Shown here one piece after another: positions 32,945 to 43,352 of a DNA stretch of 51,147 bases (position 1 is its first letter; every line of letters starts with the position of its first letter). Origin of the DNA: Ideonella oryzae (GTDB taxonomy: Bacteria; Pseudomonadota; Gammaproteobacteria; Burkholderiales; Burkholderiaceae_C); the NCBI RefSeq assembly GCF_024055665.1, contig NZ_JAMXMC010000019.1, positions 1 to 51,147 on the forward strand, read 5' to 3'. The notes beneath the pieces are model-generated. The model saw only the letters and a program-made list of their open reading frames with translations. It was not told where the DNA came from and made no database searches. The translations under genes and the position numbers were made by a program.

Positions 32945-33988
32945 ATGTGCGTCGTCTGCGGCTGTGCCGACACCTCCCACCAACATGATCATTCGCATGC
33001 CCATCCGCATGAGCACGGGCATGCGCACGAACACGGACACGCGCATGGACATGACCATCCCCAGGGTCATGAGCAAGCGCAGGACCATGTCCACGTGGCC
33101 CCATCCACCGGCGACCTGCACTACGGCGCCGGCAGCGCCCGGGTCTCGGTGCCCGGCATGAGCCAGGCCCGCGCCATCCAGATCGAGACCACCGTGCTGG
33201 GCGAGAACGACCGCCTGGCCTCGCAGAACCGGGCCCATTTCGAGGGCCATGGCGTGGTGGCCTACAACCTCGTCTCCAGCCCCGGCTCGGGCAAGACCAC
33301 CCTGCTGTGCGCCACGCTGGAGGCGCTGAAGACCCGCGCCGCCGGCCTGCCGGTGGCGGTGATCGAAGGCGACCAGCAGACCTCCAACGACGCCGACCGC
33401 ATCCGCGCCACCGGCGCCCCGGCAATCCAGGTCAACACCGGCAAGGGCTGCCACCTGGACGCCCAGATGGTGGCCGATGCCTTCGCGCGGCTGCCTCTGC
33501 ATGCGCATTCCCATGCCCACGCCCACGACCATGCGCATGGGCATGACCACGGTCACGGCGACCATGACCCTTCCCACGGCTCGGTGCTCTTCATCGAGAA
33601 CGTCGGCAACCTCGTCTGCCCCGCCCTATGGGACCTGGGCGAGCGTGCCAAGGTGGCCATCCTCTCGGTCACCGAGGGCGAGGACAAGCCCATCAAGTAC
33701 CCGGACATGTTCGCCGCCGCGCGGCTGATGGTGTTGACCAAGACCGACCTGCTGCCGCACCTGGACTTCGACGTGCCGAAATGCATCGAGTACGCCCGCC
33801 GGGTGAACCCGGGCATCGAGGTGCTGCTCGTCTCGGCCCGCTCCGGCGAAGGCCTGGACGCCTGGCTGGACTGGCTGCTGCAGCCGTTGGAGGCCCCGGC
33901 CGAGACCGCCGCGCCCGCGGCGGACGAGCTGGCCCGGCTCAAGGCCCGCGTGGCCGAGCTGGAAGCGCAGCTCGCCGCCAAGGCCTGA
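32945..33988 (+). CDS. hypB: Nickel-insertion GTPase HypB with two histidine-rich regions
   Basis: A 347-residue GTPase. The N-terminus has CVVCGC (high-affinity nickel site), then a His-rich tail with 17 His at residues 12-50. The G domain shows SSPGSGKT (111-118), [11 protein letters not shown], the metal ligands Cys169-His170 (GKGCHLD), [11 protein letters not shown] with Cys225, and TKTD. Between these ligands, at residues 186-211, is a second run with 12 His, where other HypB proteins known to me have only a short turn. A C-terminal coiled coil (about 325-347) follows. The protein probably both stores nickel and delivers it. The inner His loop is the odd feature. Confidence 0.95.
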   Translation: MCVVCGCADTSHQHDHSHAHPHEHGHAHEHGHAHGHDHPQGHEQAQDHVHVAPSTGDLHYGAGSARVSVPGMSQARAIQIETTVLGENDRLASQNRAHFEGHGVVAYNLVSSPGSGKTTLLCATLEALKTRAAGLPVAVIEGDQQTSNDADRIRATGAPAIQVNTGKGCHLDAQMVADAFARLPLHAHSHAHAHDHAHGHDHGHGDHDPSHGSVLFIENVGNLVCPALWDLGERAKVAILSVTEGEDKPIKYPDMFAAARLMVLTKTDLLPHLDFDVPKCIEYARRVNPGIEVLLVSARSGEGLDAWLDWLLQPLEAPAETAAPAADELARLKARVAELEAQLAAKA

Positions 33989-34019
33989 CCCGCGCAACCT
34001 GCCCGCGCTCGCACCCCAC

Positions 34020-36428
34020 ATGAACGCCGTGCTCACCCCCGCCGCCGCCCTGCAGCGCCTGCGCCTGCGGGTGGAAGGCGCCGTGCAGGGCGTGGGCTTT
34101 CGGCCCTGGGTGGCGCAGCAGGCCCGCCTCCTGGCCCTGAGCGGCTGGGTGCGCAACGACGGTCAGGGCCTGGAGGCCGAGCTGCAGGGCCCGACCGAGG
34201 CGCTGGCCGCCTTCGCCCAGGCGCTGCAGCTGAGCCCGCCGCCGCTGGCCCGGGTGCAGCGCGTGCAGCGCACGCCGCTGGCGGTGCAGCCGGACGAAGC
34301 CGGCTTCGTGATCCAGCCCAGCCGCGCCACGGCCCCCCAGGCGCTGACCACCACGCTGCCGCCCGACACCGCCCCCTGCAACGCCTGCCTGGACGAGCTG
34401 TTCAGCCCTGGCGACCGCCGCTGGCGCCACCCCTTCATCAACTGCACCCAGTGCGGCCCGCGCTTCACGCTGACCGCGCGCCTGCCCTACGACCGGCCGA
34501 ACACCGCGCTGGCCAACTTCCCGATGTGCCCGGCCTGCGCCGCCGAGTACGCCGACCCACAGGACCGCCGCCACCACGCCCAGCCGGTGGCCTGCCCACG
34601 CTGCGGCCCGCGCATCGCGCTGTGGGCGCCCGATGGGGCCGTCCTCATCGCCCCCGAAGCAGGCACCGACGCCGTGCTGGCCGAGGCCGCGCAGCGCCTG
34701 CGCGCCGGCCAGGTGCTGGCCGTCAAGGGCGTGGGCGGCTACCACCTGGTGGCCGACGCCACCCAGGCCGCGCCGCTGCAGCGCCTGCGCGCGGCCAAGC
34801 AGCGCGCCAGCAAGCCTTTCGCCCTGCTGGTGGCCAACACGGCCAGCGCCCGCCGCTGGGTTCAACTGGGCGACGACAGTGCCACGTTGCTGGCCAGCCC
34901 CGCCCGCCCCATCGTGCTGCTGCCCTGCCAGCCCGGCGTGGCCGCGGCCCACCCGGCCATCGCCCCCGGCCTGGACGAGTGGGGGTTGATGCAGCCGTCC
35001 AACCCGCTGCACTGGCTGCTGCTGCATGAACTGGCCGGCCGCCCCGCCGACCCCGCCTGGCGCCACACCGAACAGCCCATGCTGCTGCTGATGACCAGCG
35101 CCAACCCCGGCGGCGAGCCGCTGGTGGTGGACGAGGCCGAGGCCGTGATCAAGCTCGGCGGCCTGGCCGACGCGCTGCTGGTGCACGACCGCGCCATCCT
35201 GGCCCGGGCAGACGACAGCGTGCGCCGCCCGCTGGGCCGCGACGCCCAGGGCCGGCCGTTCTTCCCCTTCATCCGCCGCGCCCGGGGCCAGGTGCCCGAG
35301 CCCATCGCCCTGCCCGGTGTGCCGGCCGATGCGCCCCCGGTACTGGCCACCGGCGGCTACCTCAAGGCCACCGTCTGCCTCACCCGCGGCAACGAGGCCT
35401 TCGTCTCGCCCCACCTCGGCGACCTGGGCAGCGCCGCCAGCCGGCAGGGCCTGATGGAGGCCGTCACCCGGCTACAGGACTTCCTGGGCGTGCGCCCGCA
35501 GGCCGTGGCGCACGACCTGCACCCCGACTTCTTCAGCACCGCCCACGCCCAGGCCCTGGCCGAAGCCTGGCAGGTGCCCACCGTGCCGGTGCAGCACCAC
35601 CACGCCCATGCCGCCGCCGTGCTGGCCGAACACGGCCACGGCGGCCCGGCCCTGGCCCTGGTGCTGGACGGCGTGGGCCTGGGCAGCGACGGCCAACCCT
35701 GGGGCGGCGAACTGCTGCGCTGTGAAGGGACCGGCACCGGCTTCGCCCGCCTGGCCCACCTGCCCGCATTGCCCCTGCCCGGTGGCGACCGCGCCGCCCG
35801 CGAGCCCTGGCGCCTGGGCGCCGCCCTGCTGCACAGCCTGGGCCGTGGCGGCGAGATCGCCCAACGCTTCGCGGCCGAGCCGCTGGCCGGCTCGCTGGGC
35901 ACGGTGCTGGACCGCCGGCTGAACTGCCCGGCCACCGCCAGCGCCGGCCGCCTGTTCGACGCCGCCGCCGCACTGCTGGCCGGCGTGCACCACAACGGCC
36001 ACGAGGCCGAGGCCGCGATGCGGCTGGAAGCCCTGGCGCTGCGCCACCCCGGCCCGGCCACACCCTGGGCCGATGCCTTCACCCTGGACGCCCACGGCGT
36101 GCTGGACCTGCGCGGCCTGTGGACCGCGCTGGCCGACAGCCGGATCGACGCCCCCGCCGCCCAGGCCGAAGCCGCGGCCCGCTTCCACGCCAGCCTGGCC
36201 GCCGCGCTGGTGGCCTGGGTGGCCCACCATGCCCGCGCCCAGCATGTCGACACCGTCGCCCTGGGCGGCGGCTGCTGGATCAACCGCCCGCTGCGCCAGG
36301 CCGCGGTGCCGGCCCTGCAGGCCCGGGGCCTCACCGTGCTGGAGGCCACCCAGGCCCCCTGCGGCGATGGGGGCCTGAGCCTGGGCCAGGCCGCCGTGGC
36401 GCTGGCTTTCCTGAACCGTTCACGCTGA
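34020..36428 (+). CDS. hypF: Carbamoyltransferase HypF
   Basis: An 802-residue enzyme that makes the cyanide ligand precursor from carbamoyl phosphate and transfers it to HypE. The domains in order are: acylphosphatase (about 15-100, GAVQGVGFRPWV), a double zinc-finger region (CNACLDEL, CTQCGPRF, CPACAAEYADP, CPRCGPR), a YrdC-like domain (about 215-400, KGVGGYHLVADA), and a Kae1-like domain (about 430-790, VQHHHAHAAAVLAEHG and LGGGCWINRPLR). It is full length. It lies 31 bp after hypB. Confidence 0.95.
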   Translation: MNAVLTPAAALQRLRLRVEGAVQGVGFRPWVAQQARLLALSGWVRNDGQGLEAELQGPTEALAAFAQALQLSPPPLARVQRVQRTPLAVQPDEAGFVIQPSRATAPQALTTTLPPDTAPCNACLDELFSPGDRRWRHPFINCTQCGPRFTLTARLPYDRPNTALANFPMCPACAAEYADPQDRRHHAQPVACPRCGPRIALWAPDGAVLIAPEAGTDAVLAEAAQRLRAGQVLAVKGVGGYHLVADATQAAPLQRLRAAKQRASKPFALLVANTASARRWVQLGDDSATLLASPARPIVLLPCQPGVAAAHPAIAPGLDEWGLMQPSNPLHWLLLHELAGRPADPAWRHTEQPMLLLMTSANPGGEPLVVDEAEAVIKLGGLADALLVHDRAILARADDSVRRPLGRDAQGRPFFPFIRRARGQVPEPIALPGVPADAPPVLATGGYLKATVCLTRGNEAFVSPHLGDLGSAASRQGLMEAVTRLQDFLGVRPQAVAHDLHPDFFSTAHAQALAEAWQVPTVPVQHHHAHAAAVLAEHGHGGPALALVLDGVGLGSDGQPWGGELLRCEGTGTGFARLAHLPALPLPGGDRAAREPWRLGAALLHSLGRGGEIAQRFAAEPLAGSLGTVLDRRLNCPATASAGRLFDAAAALLAGVHHNGHEAEAAMRLEALALRHPGPATPWADAFTLDAHGVLDLRGLWTALADSRIDAPAAQAEAAARFHASLAAALVAWVAHHARAQHVDTVALGGGCWINRPLRQAAVPALQARGLTVLEATQAPCGDGGLSLGQAAVALAFLNRSR

Positions 36429-36443
36429 AAAGGACCCGACCCC

Positions 36444-36698
36444 ATGTGCCTAGCCCTGCCCTCCCGCGTGGTGGAGCGCCTGCCCGATGACCAGGCCCTG
36501 GTGGACCTGGGCGGCGTGCGCAAGACCGTCTCCATCGCCCTGACCCCCGAGGCCCAGGTCGGGGACTATGTGATCGTCCACGTCGGCCATGCCATCGGCC
36601 TCTTGGACCCCGAAGAGGCCGAGCGCACGCTGGCCCTGTTCGCCGAACTCGAAGCCTCCCAGGCGGAAGCCTCGCAACAACCAGGAGCCACGGTATGA
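36444..36698 (+). CDS. hypC: Hydrogenase maturation chaperone HypC
   Basis: An 84-residue protein starting MCLALPSRVV, with the essential Cys2. With HypD it assembles the Fe(CN)2CO unit. It has the usual beta-barrel pattern (GVRKTVSIALTPEAQVGDYVIVHVGHAIGLLD). It is distinct from the longer paralogue HupF at 28973. The last four bases overlap the hypD start (ATGA). Confidence 0.95.
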   Translation: MCLALPSRVVERLPDDQALVDLGGVRKTVSIALTPEAQVGDYVIVHVGHAIGLLDPEEAERTLALFAELEASQAEASQQPGATV

Positions 36699-37933
36699 GC
36701 GGCGGCATGAAGTACGTGGACGAATTCCGCGACGGCGCCCTGGCCCAGCAGATCGGCGCGCGCATCCGCGCCGAGGCTCGGCCCGGCCGCGAGTACCGTT
36801 TCATGGAGTTCTGCGGCGGCCACACCCACGCCATCGCCCGCTACGGCGTGGCCGAGCTGCTGCCGCCCAATCTGCGCATGATCCACGGCCCCGGCTGCCC
36901 GGTCTGCGTGCTGCCCATCGGCCGCATCGACCAGGCCATCGGCCTGGCACTGGACCACGGCGCCATCGTCTGCACCTACGGCGACACGATGCGCGTGCCC
37001 GCCAGCCCCTGGCGTGCCGGGCCGCTCCCAAGCGCCAGGGACCCCCTCGGGGGGCCTGACGCGCAGCGGCAGGTTCGGGGGCCCCAGGACAGCGGCCTGT
37101 CGATGATGAAGGCCAAGGCGCGCGGGGCGGACATCCGCATGGTCTATTCGGCCGCCGACGCGCTGAAGATCGCTCGCCAGCACCCCGAGCGCGAGGTGGT
37201 GTTCTTCGCCATCGGCTTCGAGACCACCACGCCCCCCACCGCCCTGGTCGTCAAGCAGGCCGCGCAGGAAGGGCTGAAGAACTTCAGCGTGCTGTGCTGC
37301 CATGTGCTGACGCCCGGCGCCATCGCCCACATCCTGGACGCGCCCGAGGCCAAGCAATGGGGCGACGCGGTGGCGCTGGACGGCTTTGTCGGCCCGGCCC
37401 ATGTGAGCATCGTGATCGGCTCGGCCCCCTACGAGGCCTTTGCCCGCGACTACCGCAAGCCGGTGGTCATCGCCGGCTTCGAGCCGCTGGACGTGATGCA
37501 GGCCATCCTGATGCTGGTGCGCCAGGTCAACGAAGGCCGGGCCGAGGTGGAAAACGAGTTCACCCGCGCCGTCAGCCGCGAAGGCAACCACGCCGCGCAG
37601 GCGGTGGTGGCCGAGGTGCTGGAGCTGCGCGAGAGCTTCGAGTGGCGCGGCCTGGGCGAGGTGGCCTACAGCGCGCTGCGGCTGAAGCCCGCCTATGCCG
37701 CCTTCGATGCCGAGAAGCGCTTCGGCCTGACCTACCGCCCGGTGGCCGACCACAAGCAGTGCGAGTGCGGCGCCATCCTGCGCGGGGTCAAGCGGCCCAC
37801 CGATTGCAAGCTCTTCGGCACCGTCTGCACGCCCGACAACCCGATGGGCTCCTGCATGGTGTCCTCCGAAGGCGCCTGCGCCGCCCACTACGCCTACGGC
37901 CGCTTCCGCGACATTGCCATCGTCGCCGCCTGA
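36695..37933 (+). CDS. hypD: Fe-S maturation protein HypD with a repeat-derived insertion
   Basis: A 412-residue scaffold on which CN and CO are added to iron. It has FCGGHTHAI, GPGCPVCVLP, GFETTTPPTA and the C-terminal [4Fe-4S] ligands (CECGAIL, TDCKLFGTVCTP, GSCMVSSEGACAAHY). Typical HypD proteins are about 370-385 residues. The extra length is one block, residues 105-133, between RVPAS and GLSMMKAKA. That block (37007-37093) includes a 67-bp palindromic repeat related to the one after hupC. The insertion is 87 bp, in frame and without a stop. All catalytic Cys remain, so the protein may still work, but this should be treated as unproven. Confidence 0.93.
   Translation: MSGGMKYVDEFRDGALAQQIGARIRAEARPGREYRFMEFCGGHTHAIARYGVAELLPPNLRMIHGPGCPVCVLPIGRIDQAIGLALDHGAIVCTYGDTMRVPASPWRAGPLPSARDPLGGPDAQRQVRGPQDSGLSMMKAKARGADIRMVYSAADALKIARQHPEREVVFFAIGFETTTPPTALVVKQAAQEGLKNFSVLCCHVLTPGAIAHILDAPEAKQWGDAVALDGFVGPAHVSIVIGSAPYEAFARDYRKPVVIAGFEPLDVMQAILMLVRQVNEGRAEVENEFTRAVSREGNHAAQAVVAEVLELRESFEWRGLGEVAYSALRLKPAYAAFDAEKRFGLTYRPVADHKQCECGAILRGVKRPTDCKLFGTVCTPDNPMGSCMVSSEGACAAHYAYGRFRDIAIVAA
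37019..37085. repeat. Palindromic repeat element inside hypD
   Basis: The arms are GGGCCGCTCCCAAGC on the left and GGTTCGGGGGCCCC on the right, around the centre ACCCCCTCGGGGGG. The reverse complement of the 27827-27886 repeat gives GGGCCGCCCCAAGC, CCCCCTCGGGGGG and GACGCGAAGCG in the same order, so the two are related. It is translated here as PLPSARDPLGGPDAQRQVRG within HypD. Confidence 0.75.
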
Positions 37934-37941
37934 CCCCTGCC

Positions 37942-38997
37942 ATGAACAAGAGAACCGACTACATCCGCCCGCTGGACTTCAAGCAGGGCCGCGTGGACAT
38001 GAACCACGGGGCCGGTGGCCGCGCCAGCCTGCAGCTGATCGAGGAGCTGTTCGCCCGCGTCTTTGACAACCCGGCCCTGCGCGAAGGCAACGACGGCGCG
38101 GTGCTGGACGTGCCGCCCGGCCACCGCCTGGTGATGGCCACCGACGGCCACGTGATCTCGCCGCTGTTCTTCCCCGGCGGCGACATCGGCTGCCTGTCGG
38201 TGCACGGCACGGTCAACGACATGGCCATGATGGGCGCCACGCCCACCGCCCTGTCGGCCAGCTTCATCCTGGAAGAGGGTTTTCCGCTGGCGGACCTCAA
38301 ACGCATCGTCGAATCGATGGCTGCCGCCGCGCGCGAGGCCGGCGTGCCCATCGTGACCGGCGACACCAAGGTGGTGGAGCAGGGCCATGGCGACGGCGTG
38401 TTCATCAGCACCACCGGCCTGGGGCTGCTGCCGGCGGGCCGGAACATCGGCGGCGCGAATGCGCGGCCGGGTGATGTGGTGCTGGTCAGCGGCACACTGG
38501 GCGACCACGGCGTGGCGGTGCTGTCGCAGCGCGAATCGCTGGCCTTCGACAGCGAAGTGGTGAGCGACACCGCGGCCCTGCACACGCTGGTGGCGGCGCT
38601 GCTGGCGGCCGTGCCCGAGGGCGCGGTGCGCACGCTGCGCGACCCGACCCGCGGCGGCCTGGCCACCACGCTCAACGAGATCGCCCGCCAGTCCGGCGTG
38701 GGCATGATGCTGGACGAGGCCCTGCTGCCCATCCTGCCCCAGGTGGACGCGGCCTGCGAGCTGCTGGGCCTGGACGTGCTCTACCTGGCCAACGAGGGCA
38801 AGCTGATCGCCATCGTCGCGCCCGAGGTGGCCGACGCGGCCCTGGCCACACTGCGCGCCCATCCGCTGGGGGCGAAGGCCGCCCGCATCGGCACGGTGCA
38901 GCAAGACCCTCACCACTTCGTGCAGATGCGCACGCGCTTTGGCGGGCAGCGGGTGGTGGACTGGTTGTCGGGGGAGCCGTTGCCTCGGATTTGTTGA
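37942..38997 (+). CDS. hypE: Carbamoyl dehydratase HypE
   Basis: A 351-residue PurM/AIR-synthase-like enzyme that dehydrates the carbamoyl group received from HypF to thiocyanate on its C-terminal Cys, then gives cyanide to HypC-HypD. The C-terminus is the required PRIC. ATP-binding parts include MNHGAGGRASLQL, GNDGAVLDV, VHGTVNDMAMMGA, VTGDTKVVEQG and RDPTRGGLATTLNEIA. It lies 8 bp after hypD and ends the hyp block. Confidence 0.95.
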   Translation: MNKRTDYIRPLDFKQGRVDMNHGAGGRASLQLIEELFARVFDNPALREGNDGAVLDVPPGHRLVMATDGHVISPLFFPGGDIGCLSVHGTVNDMAMMGATPTALSASFILEEGFPLADLKRIVESMAAAAREAGVPIVTGDTKVVEQGHGDGVFISTTGLGLLPAGRNIGGANARPGDVVLVSGTLGDHGVAVLSQRESLAFDSEVVSDTAALHTLVAALLAAVPEGAVRTLRDPTRGGLATTLNEIARQSGVGMMLDEALLPILPQVDAACELLGLDVLYLANEGKLIAIVAPEVADAALATLRAHPLGAKAARIGTVQQDPHHFVQMRTRFGGQRVVDWLSGEPLPRIC

Positions 38998-39047
38998 GCT
39001 TGTTGTTTGTTGGTGGTGGTTGGCGATGGCGTGGCGTGGCGGCGGGA

Positions 39048-39258
39048 GGGGACTGCCGGTCTGTTCTGCTCCATGTCCCCCGCCCCGGCCAGGCCGGGGC
39101 TCCTCCTTGACTTGCGCAGAACAGACCGGCAGCCCCCTCCTGTCACGGTTCGCGCAAGCTCCCGGGAACAGCCCGCCACGTTGGCAGACGAGGGACGCGG
39201 GCGACTGGCAGAGCGAAGTCAAGGAGGAGCCCTGGGCTGGCCCAGGGCGGGGGACATG
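39048..39258. repeat. Nested inverted-repeat array between hypE and hoxA
   Basis: Two long inverted repeats interleave. Pair 1: 39048-39069 and 39116-39136 (GGGGACTGCCGGTCTGTTCTGC type, one base difference). Pair 2: 39072-39113 and 39216-39258, whose outer ends CATGTCCCCC / GGGGGACATG and inner ends CTCCTCCTTGACTT / AAGTCAAGGAGGAG match perfectly. Each arm of pair 2 holds its own hairpin (CCCCGGCC-A-GGCCGGGG at 39083-39099; GCCCTGGGC-TG-GCCCAGGGC at 39229-39248). The 349-bp gap holds no gene. It may be a terminator/attenuator between maturation and regulatory genes, or a small mobile repeat. Confidence 0.75.
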
Positions 39259-39346
39259 AGCGGCGCCAGTCACCTGCGCCCCTCGTCACGCGCCACACCT
39301 CACCCGGGTTTGTCCAAGAATCACCCCGCATTACCATCACGAAGCC

Positions 39347-40848
<1,502 letters not shown>

Positions 40849-40852
<4 letters not shown>

Positions 40853-41871
40853 ATGCACCCGAGCCCCTGAACGTGCTGTGGCTGCAGTCCGGCGGCTGCG
40901 GCGGCTGCAGCATGTCGCTGCTGTGCGCCGACACGCCGGACTTTGCCGCCCTGCTGCGCGACGCCGGCCTGAACCTGCTGTGGCACCCCAGCCTCTCGCT
41001 GGAAAGCGGCCATGAGTTGCTGGCCCTGCTGGACGACTGCCTGACCGGCCGCACCCGGCTGGACGTGCTGTGCGTGGAGGGCGCCATCCTGCGCGGCCCG
41101 CAGGGCACCGGGCGCTTCCACCTGCTGGCCGGCACCGGCCGGCCGATGATGCACTGGGTGCAGGACCTGGCCCAGGTGGCCCGCCACGTGGTGGCCGTGG
41201 GCGCCTGCGCCGCCTGGGGCGGGCCCACCGCCATCGGCGTGGCCAGCGGGCGCAACCCCAGCGAGGCCTGCGGCCTGCAGTACGAGGACGAGCACCCCGG
41301 CGGCCTGATGGGCCCGGGCTTTCGCGCGCCCGGCGGGCTGCCGGTGGTCAACATCGCCGGCTGCCCCACCCACCCGGGCTGGGTCATCGACACGCTGGCG
41401 GCCCTGGCCGCGCAGGAACTGCGCCCGGAAGACCTGGACAGCCTGCACCGGCCCCGCCTGTACGCCGACCAGCTGGTGCACCACGGCTGCACGCGCAACG
41501 AGTACTACGAGTACAAGGCCAGCGCCGAGAAGCCCAGCGACCTGGGCTGCATGATGGAACACCTGGGCTGCAAGGGCACCCAGGCCCATGCCGACTGCAA
41601 CACCCGGCTGTGGAATGGCGAGGGCAGCTGCACCCGCGGCGGCTACGCCTGCATCAGCTGCACCGAGCCGGGCTTCCAGAGCCCCGGCCACCCCTTCCAC
41701 GCCACGCCCAAGATCGCCGGCATCCCGGTGGGCCTGCCCACCGACATGCCCAAAGCCTGGTTCGTGGCGCTGGCCTCGCTGTCCAAGAGCGCCACGCCCA
41801 CGCGGGTCAAGCGCAACGCCACCGCCGACCATGTCGTCGTGCCGCCGGTGGCGCGCAAGACCCACCGCTGA
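40849..41871 (+). CDS. hoxB: Regulatory (H2-sensing) hydrogenase small subunit HoxB/HupU
   Basis: A 340-residue Fe-S subunit without a Tat signal, so the sensor stays in the cytoplasm. It starts MNAPEPLNVLWLQSGGCGGCSMS, which carries GCGGC rather than the CTCC of HupS, so it has the standard proximal cluster. Other ligands are GACAAWGG, NIAGCPTHP, HHGCTRNEYYEY, GCKGTQAHADCN and GGYACISCTEPGF. With HoxC it binds H2 and signals to HoxJ. The start overlaps the hoxA stop. Confidence 0.94.
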
Positions 41872-41890
41872 CACGCCGCCAGGAACACCG

Positions 41891-43342
41891 ATGAGCCGTC
41901 TGATCGTGGGCCCGTTCAACCGGGTGGAGGGGGACCTGGAGGTCCAGCTGGAACTGGAGGCCGGCCGCGTGCGCGAGGCCCGCGTGGTCTCGCCGATGTA
42001 CCGCGGCTTCGAGAACCTGCTGCTGGGGCGCGACCCGCTGGACGCGCTGGTCATCGTGCCGCGCATCTGCGGCATCTGCTCGGTGTCGCAATCGGTGGCC
42101 GCCGCCCTGGCCCTGGCCGATGCAGCCGGCGTCACGCCGCCGGCCAATGGCCGCCACGCCCTGAACCTGATGCTGGCCTGCGAGAACGCGGCCGACCACC
42201 TGAGCCACTTCTACCTCTTCTTCCTGCCGGACTTCACCCGGCCGGTCTATGCCGACCGGCCCTGGCACGCCGAGGCCCTGCGCCGCTTTGCCGCCCAGGC
42301 GGGCGAGCGCGGCCGCGCGGCCCTGGCCGCCCGCCAGCGCTGGTTCACGCTGATGGGCACGCTGGGCGGCAAGTGGCCGCACACCCACAGCATCCAGCCC
42401 GGCGGCAGCAGCCGGGCCATTGAGCCGGCCGAGCGACTGCGACTGCTGTCGCGGGTGCGCGAGCTGCGGGCCTTCCTGGAGCAAACCCTGCTGGGCGACA
42501 CGCTGGAGGCCTTCCAGGCCCTGCCCGACGAGGCCGCGCTGCAGGCTTGGGCCGAACCACGCCGCCAGGCCGACCTGCCCTTCTTCCTGCAGATCGGCGC
42601 CGACCTGGGGCTGGAGACGATGGGCCCAGGGCCGGGGCGCTGGCTCAGCCATGGCAGCTTTGTCCAACCCGACGGCTCGCGCGTTGTGCCGCAGGGTGTG
42701 TTCCGCCAGGATGCGCTGGGCCCGCTGGACGTGGCCGCCATCACCGAGGACGCCACCCACGCCTGGCTCAACGAAGGCGACACCGCCCCGCGCCCGCCCG
42801 CCCAGGGCCTGACCCAGCCCGCGGCCGACAAACCCGGCGCCTACAGCTGGAACAAGGCGCCCCGCCTGGCCGGCGAGGTGGCCGAATGCGGCGCCATCGC
42901 CCGCCAGCTGGCCGCCGGCCAACCCCTGGTGCGCGACGCGGTGGCCCGCTGGGGCAGCACGGTGCACACCCGGGTGCTGGCCCGCGTGCTGGAGCTGACC
43001 CGGCTGGTGGTGTGGATGGAAGGCTGGCTGCAGGCCCTGCAGCCACGCGAGCCCTGGTGCGCCCCCTGCCCCCTGCCCGAGCAGGCCGAAGGCATGGGCC
43101 TGGTGGAGGCCGCCCGCGGCGCGCTGGGCCACTGGCTGCGGGTGGAGCGCGGACGCATCGCCCAGTACCAGATCATCGCGCCCACCAGCTGGAACTTCTC
43201 CCCGCGCGACGCGGCCGGCCAGCCCGGCCCGCTGGAGGCCGCGCTGGTGAACGCCCCGGTGCGTCCGGGCGAGACCACGCCGGTGGCGGTGCAGCACATC
43301 GTGCGCAGCTTCGACCCCTGCATGGTCTGCACGGTGCACTGA
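41891..43342 (+). CDS. hoxC: Regulatory hydrogenase large subunit HoxC/HupV
   Basis: A 483-residue nickel subunit. The ligands are in RICGICSVSQS and in DPCMVCTVH. The protein ends exactly at that His, with no C-terminal extension, so it needs no protease; this is a defining mark of H2-sensing hydrogenases. GGKWPHTHSIQPGG and PTSWNFSPRDAAG are also in place. It starts 19 bp after hoxB and is followed 10 bp later by hoxJ. Confidence 0.95.
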   Translation: MSRLIVGPFNRVEGDLEVQLELEAGRVREARVVSPMYRGFENLLLGRDPLDALVIVPRICGICSVSQSVAAALALADAAGVTPPANGRHALNLMLACENAADHLSHFYLFFLPDFTRPVYADRPWHAEALRRFAAQAGERGRAALAARQRWFTLMGTLGGKWPHTHSIQPGGSSRAIEPAERLRLLSRVRELRAFLEQTLLGDTLEAFQALPDEAALQAWAEPRRQADLPFFLQIGADLGLETMGPGPGRWLSHGSFVQPDGSRVVPQGVFRQDALGPLDVAAITEDATHAWLNEGDTAPRPPAQGLTQPAADKPGAYSWNKAPRLAGEVAECGAIARQLAAGQPLVRDAVARWGSTVHTRVLARVLELTRLVVWMEGWLQALQPREPWCAPCPLPEQAEGMGLVEAARGALGHWLRVERGRIAQYQIIAPTSWNFSPRDAAGQPGPLEAALVNAPVRPGETTPVAVQHIVRSFDPCMVCTVH

Positions 43343-43352
43343 GGGCCCAGCC

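Noticed and set aside
33500-33580. The His-rich tract in hypB as a simple sequencing artefact or frameshift
   Set aside because: The frame is correct on both sides and the codons vary (CAT and CAC with different partners), so it reads as real coding sequence.
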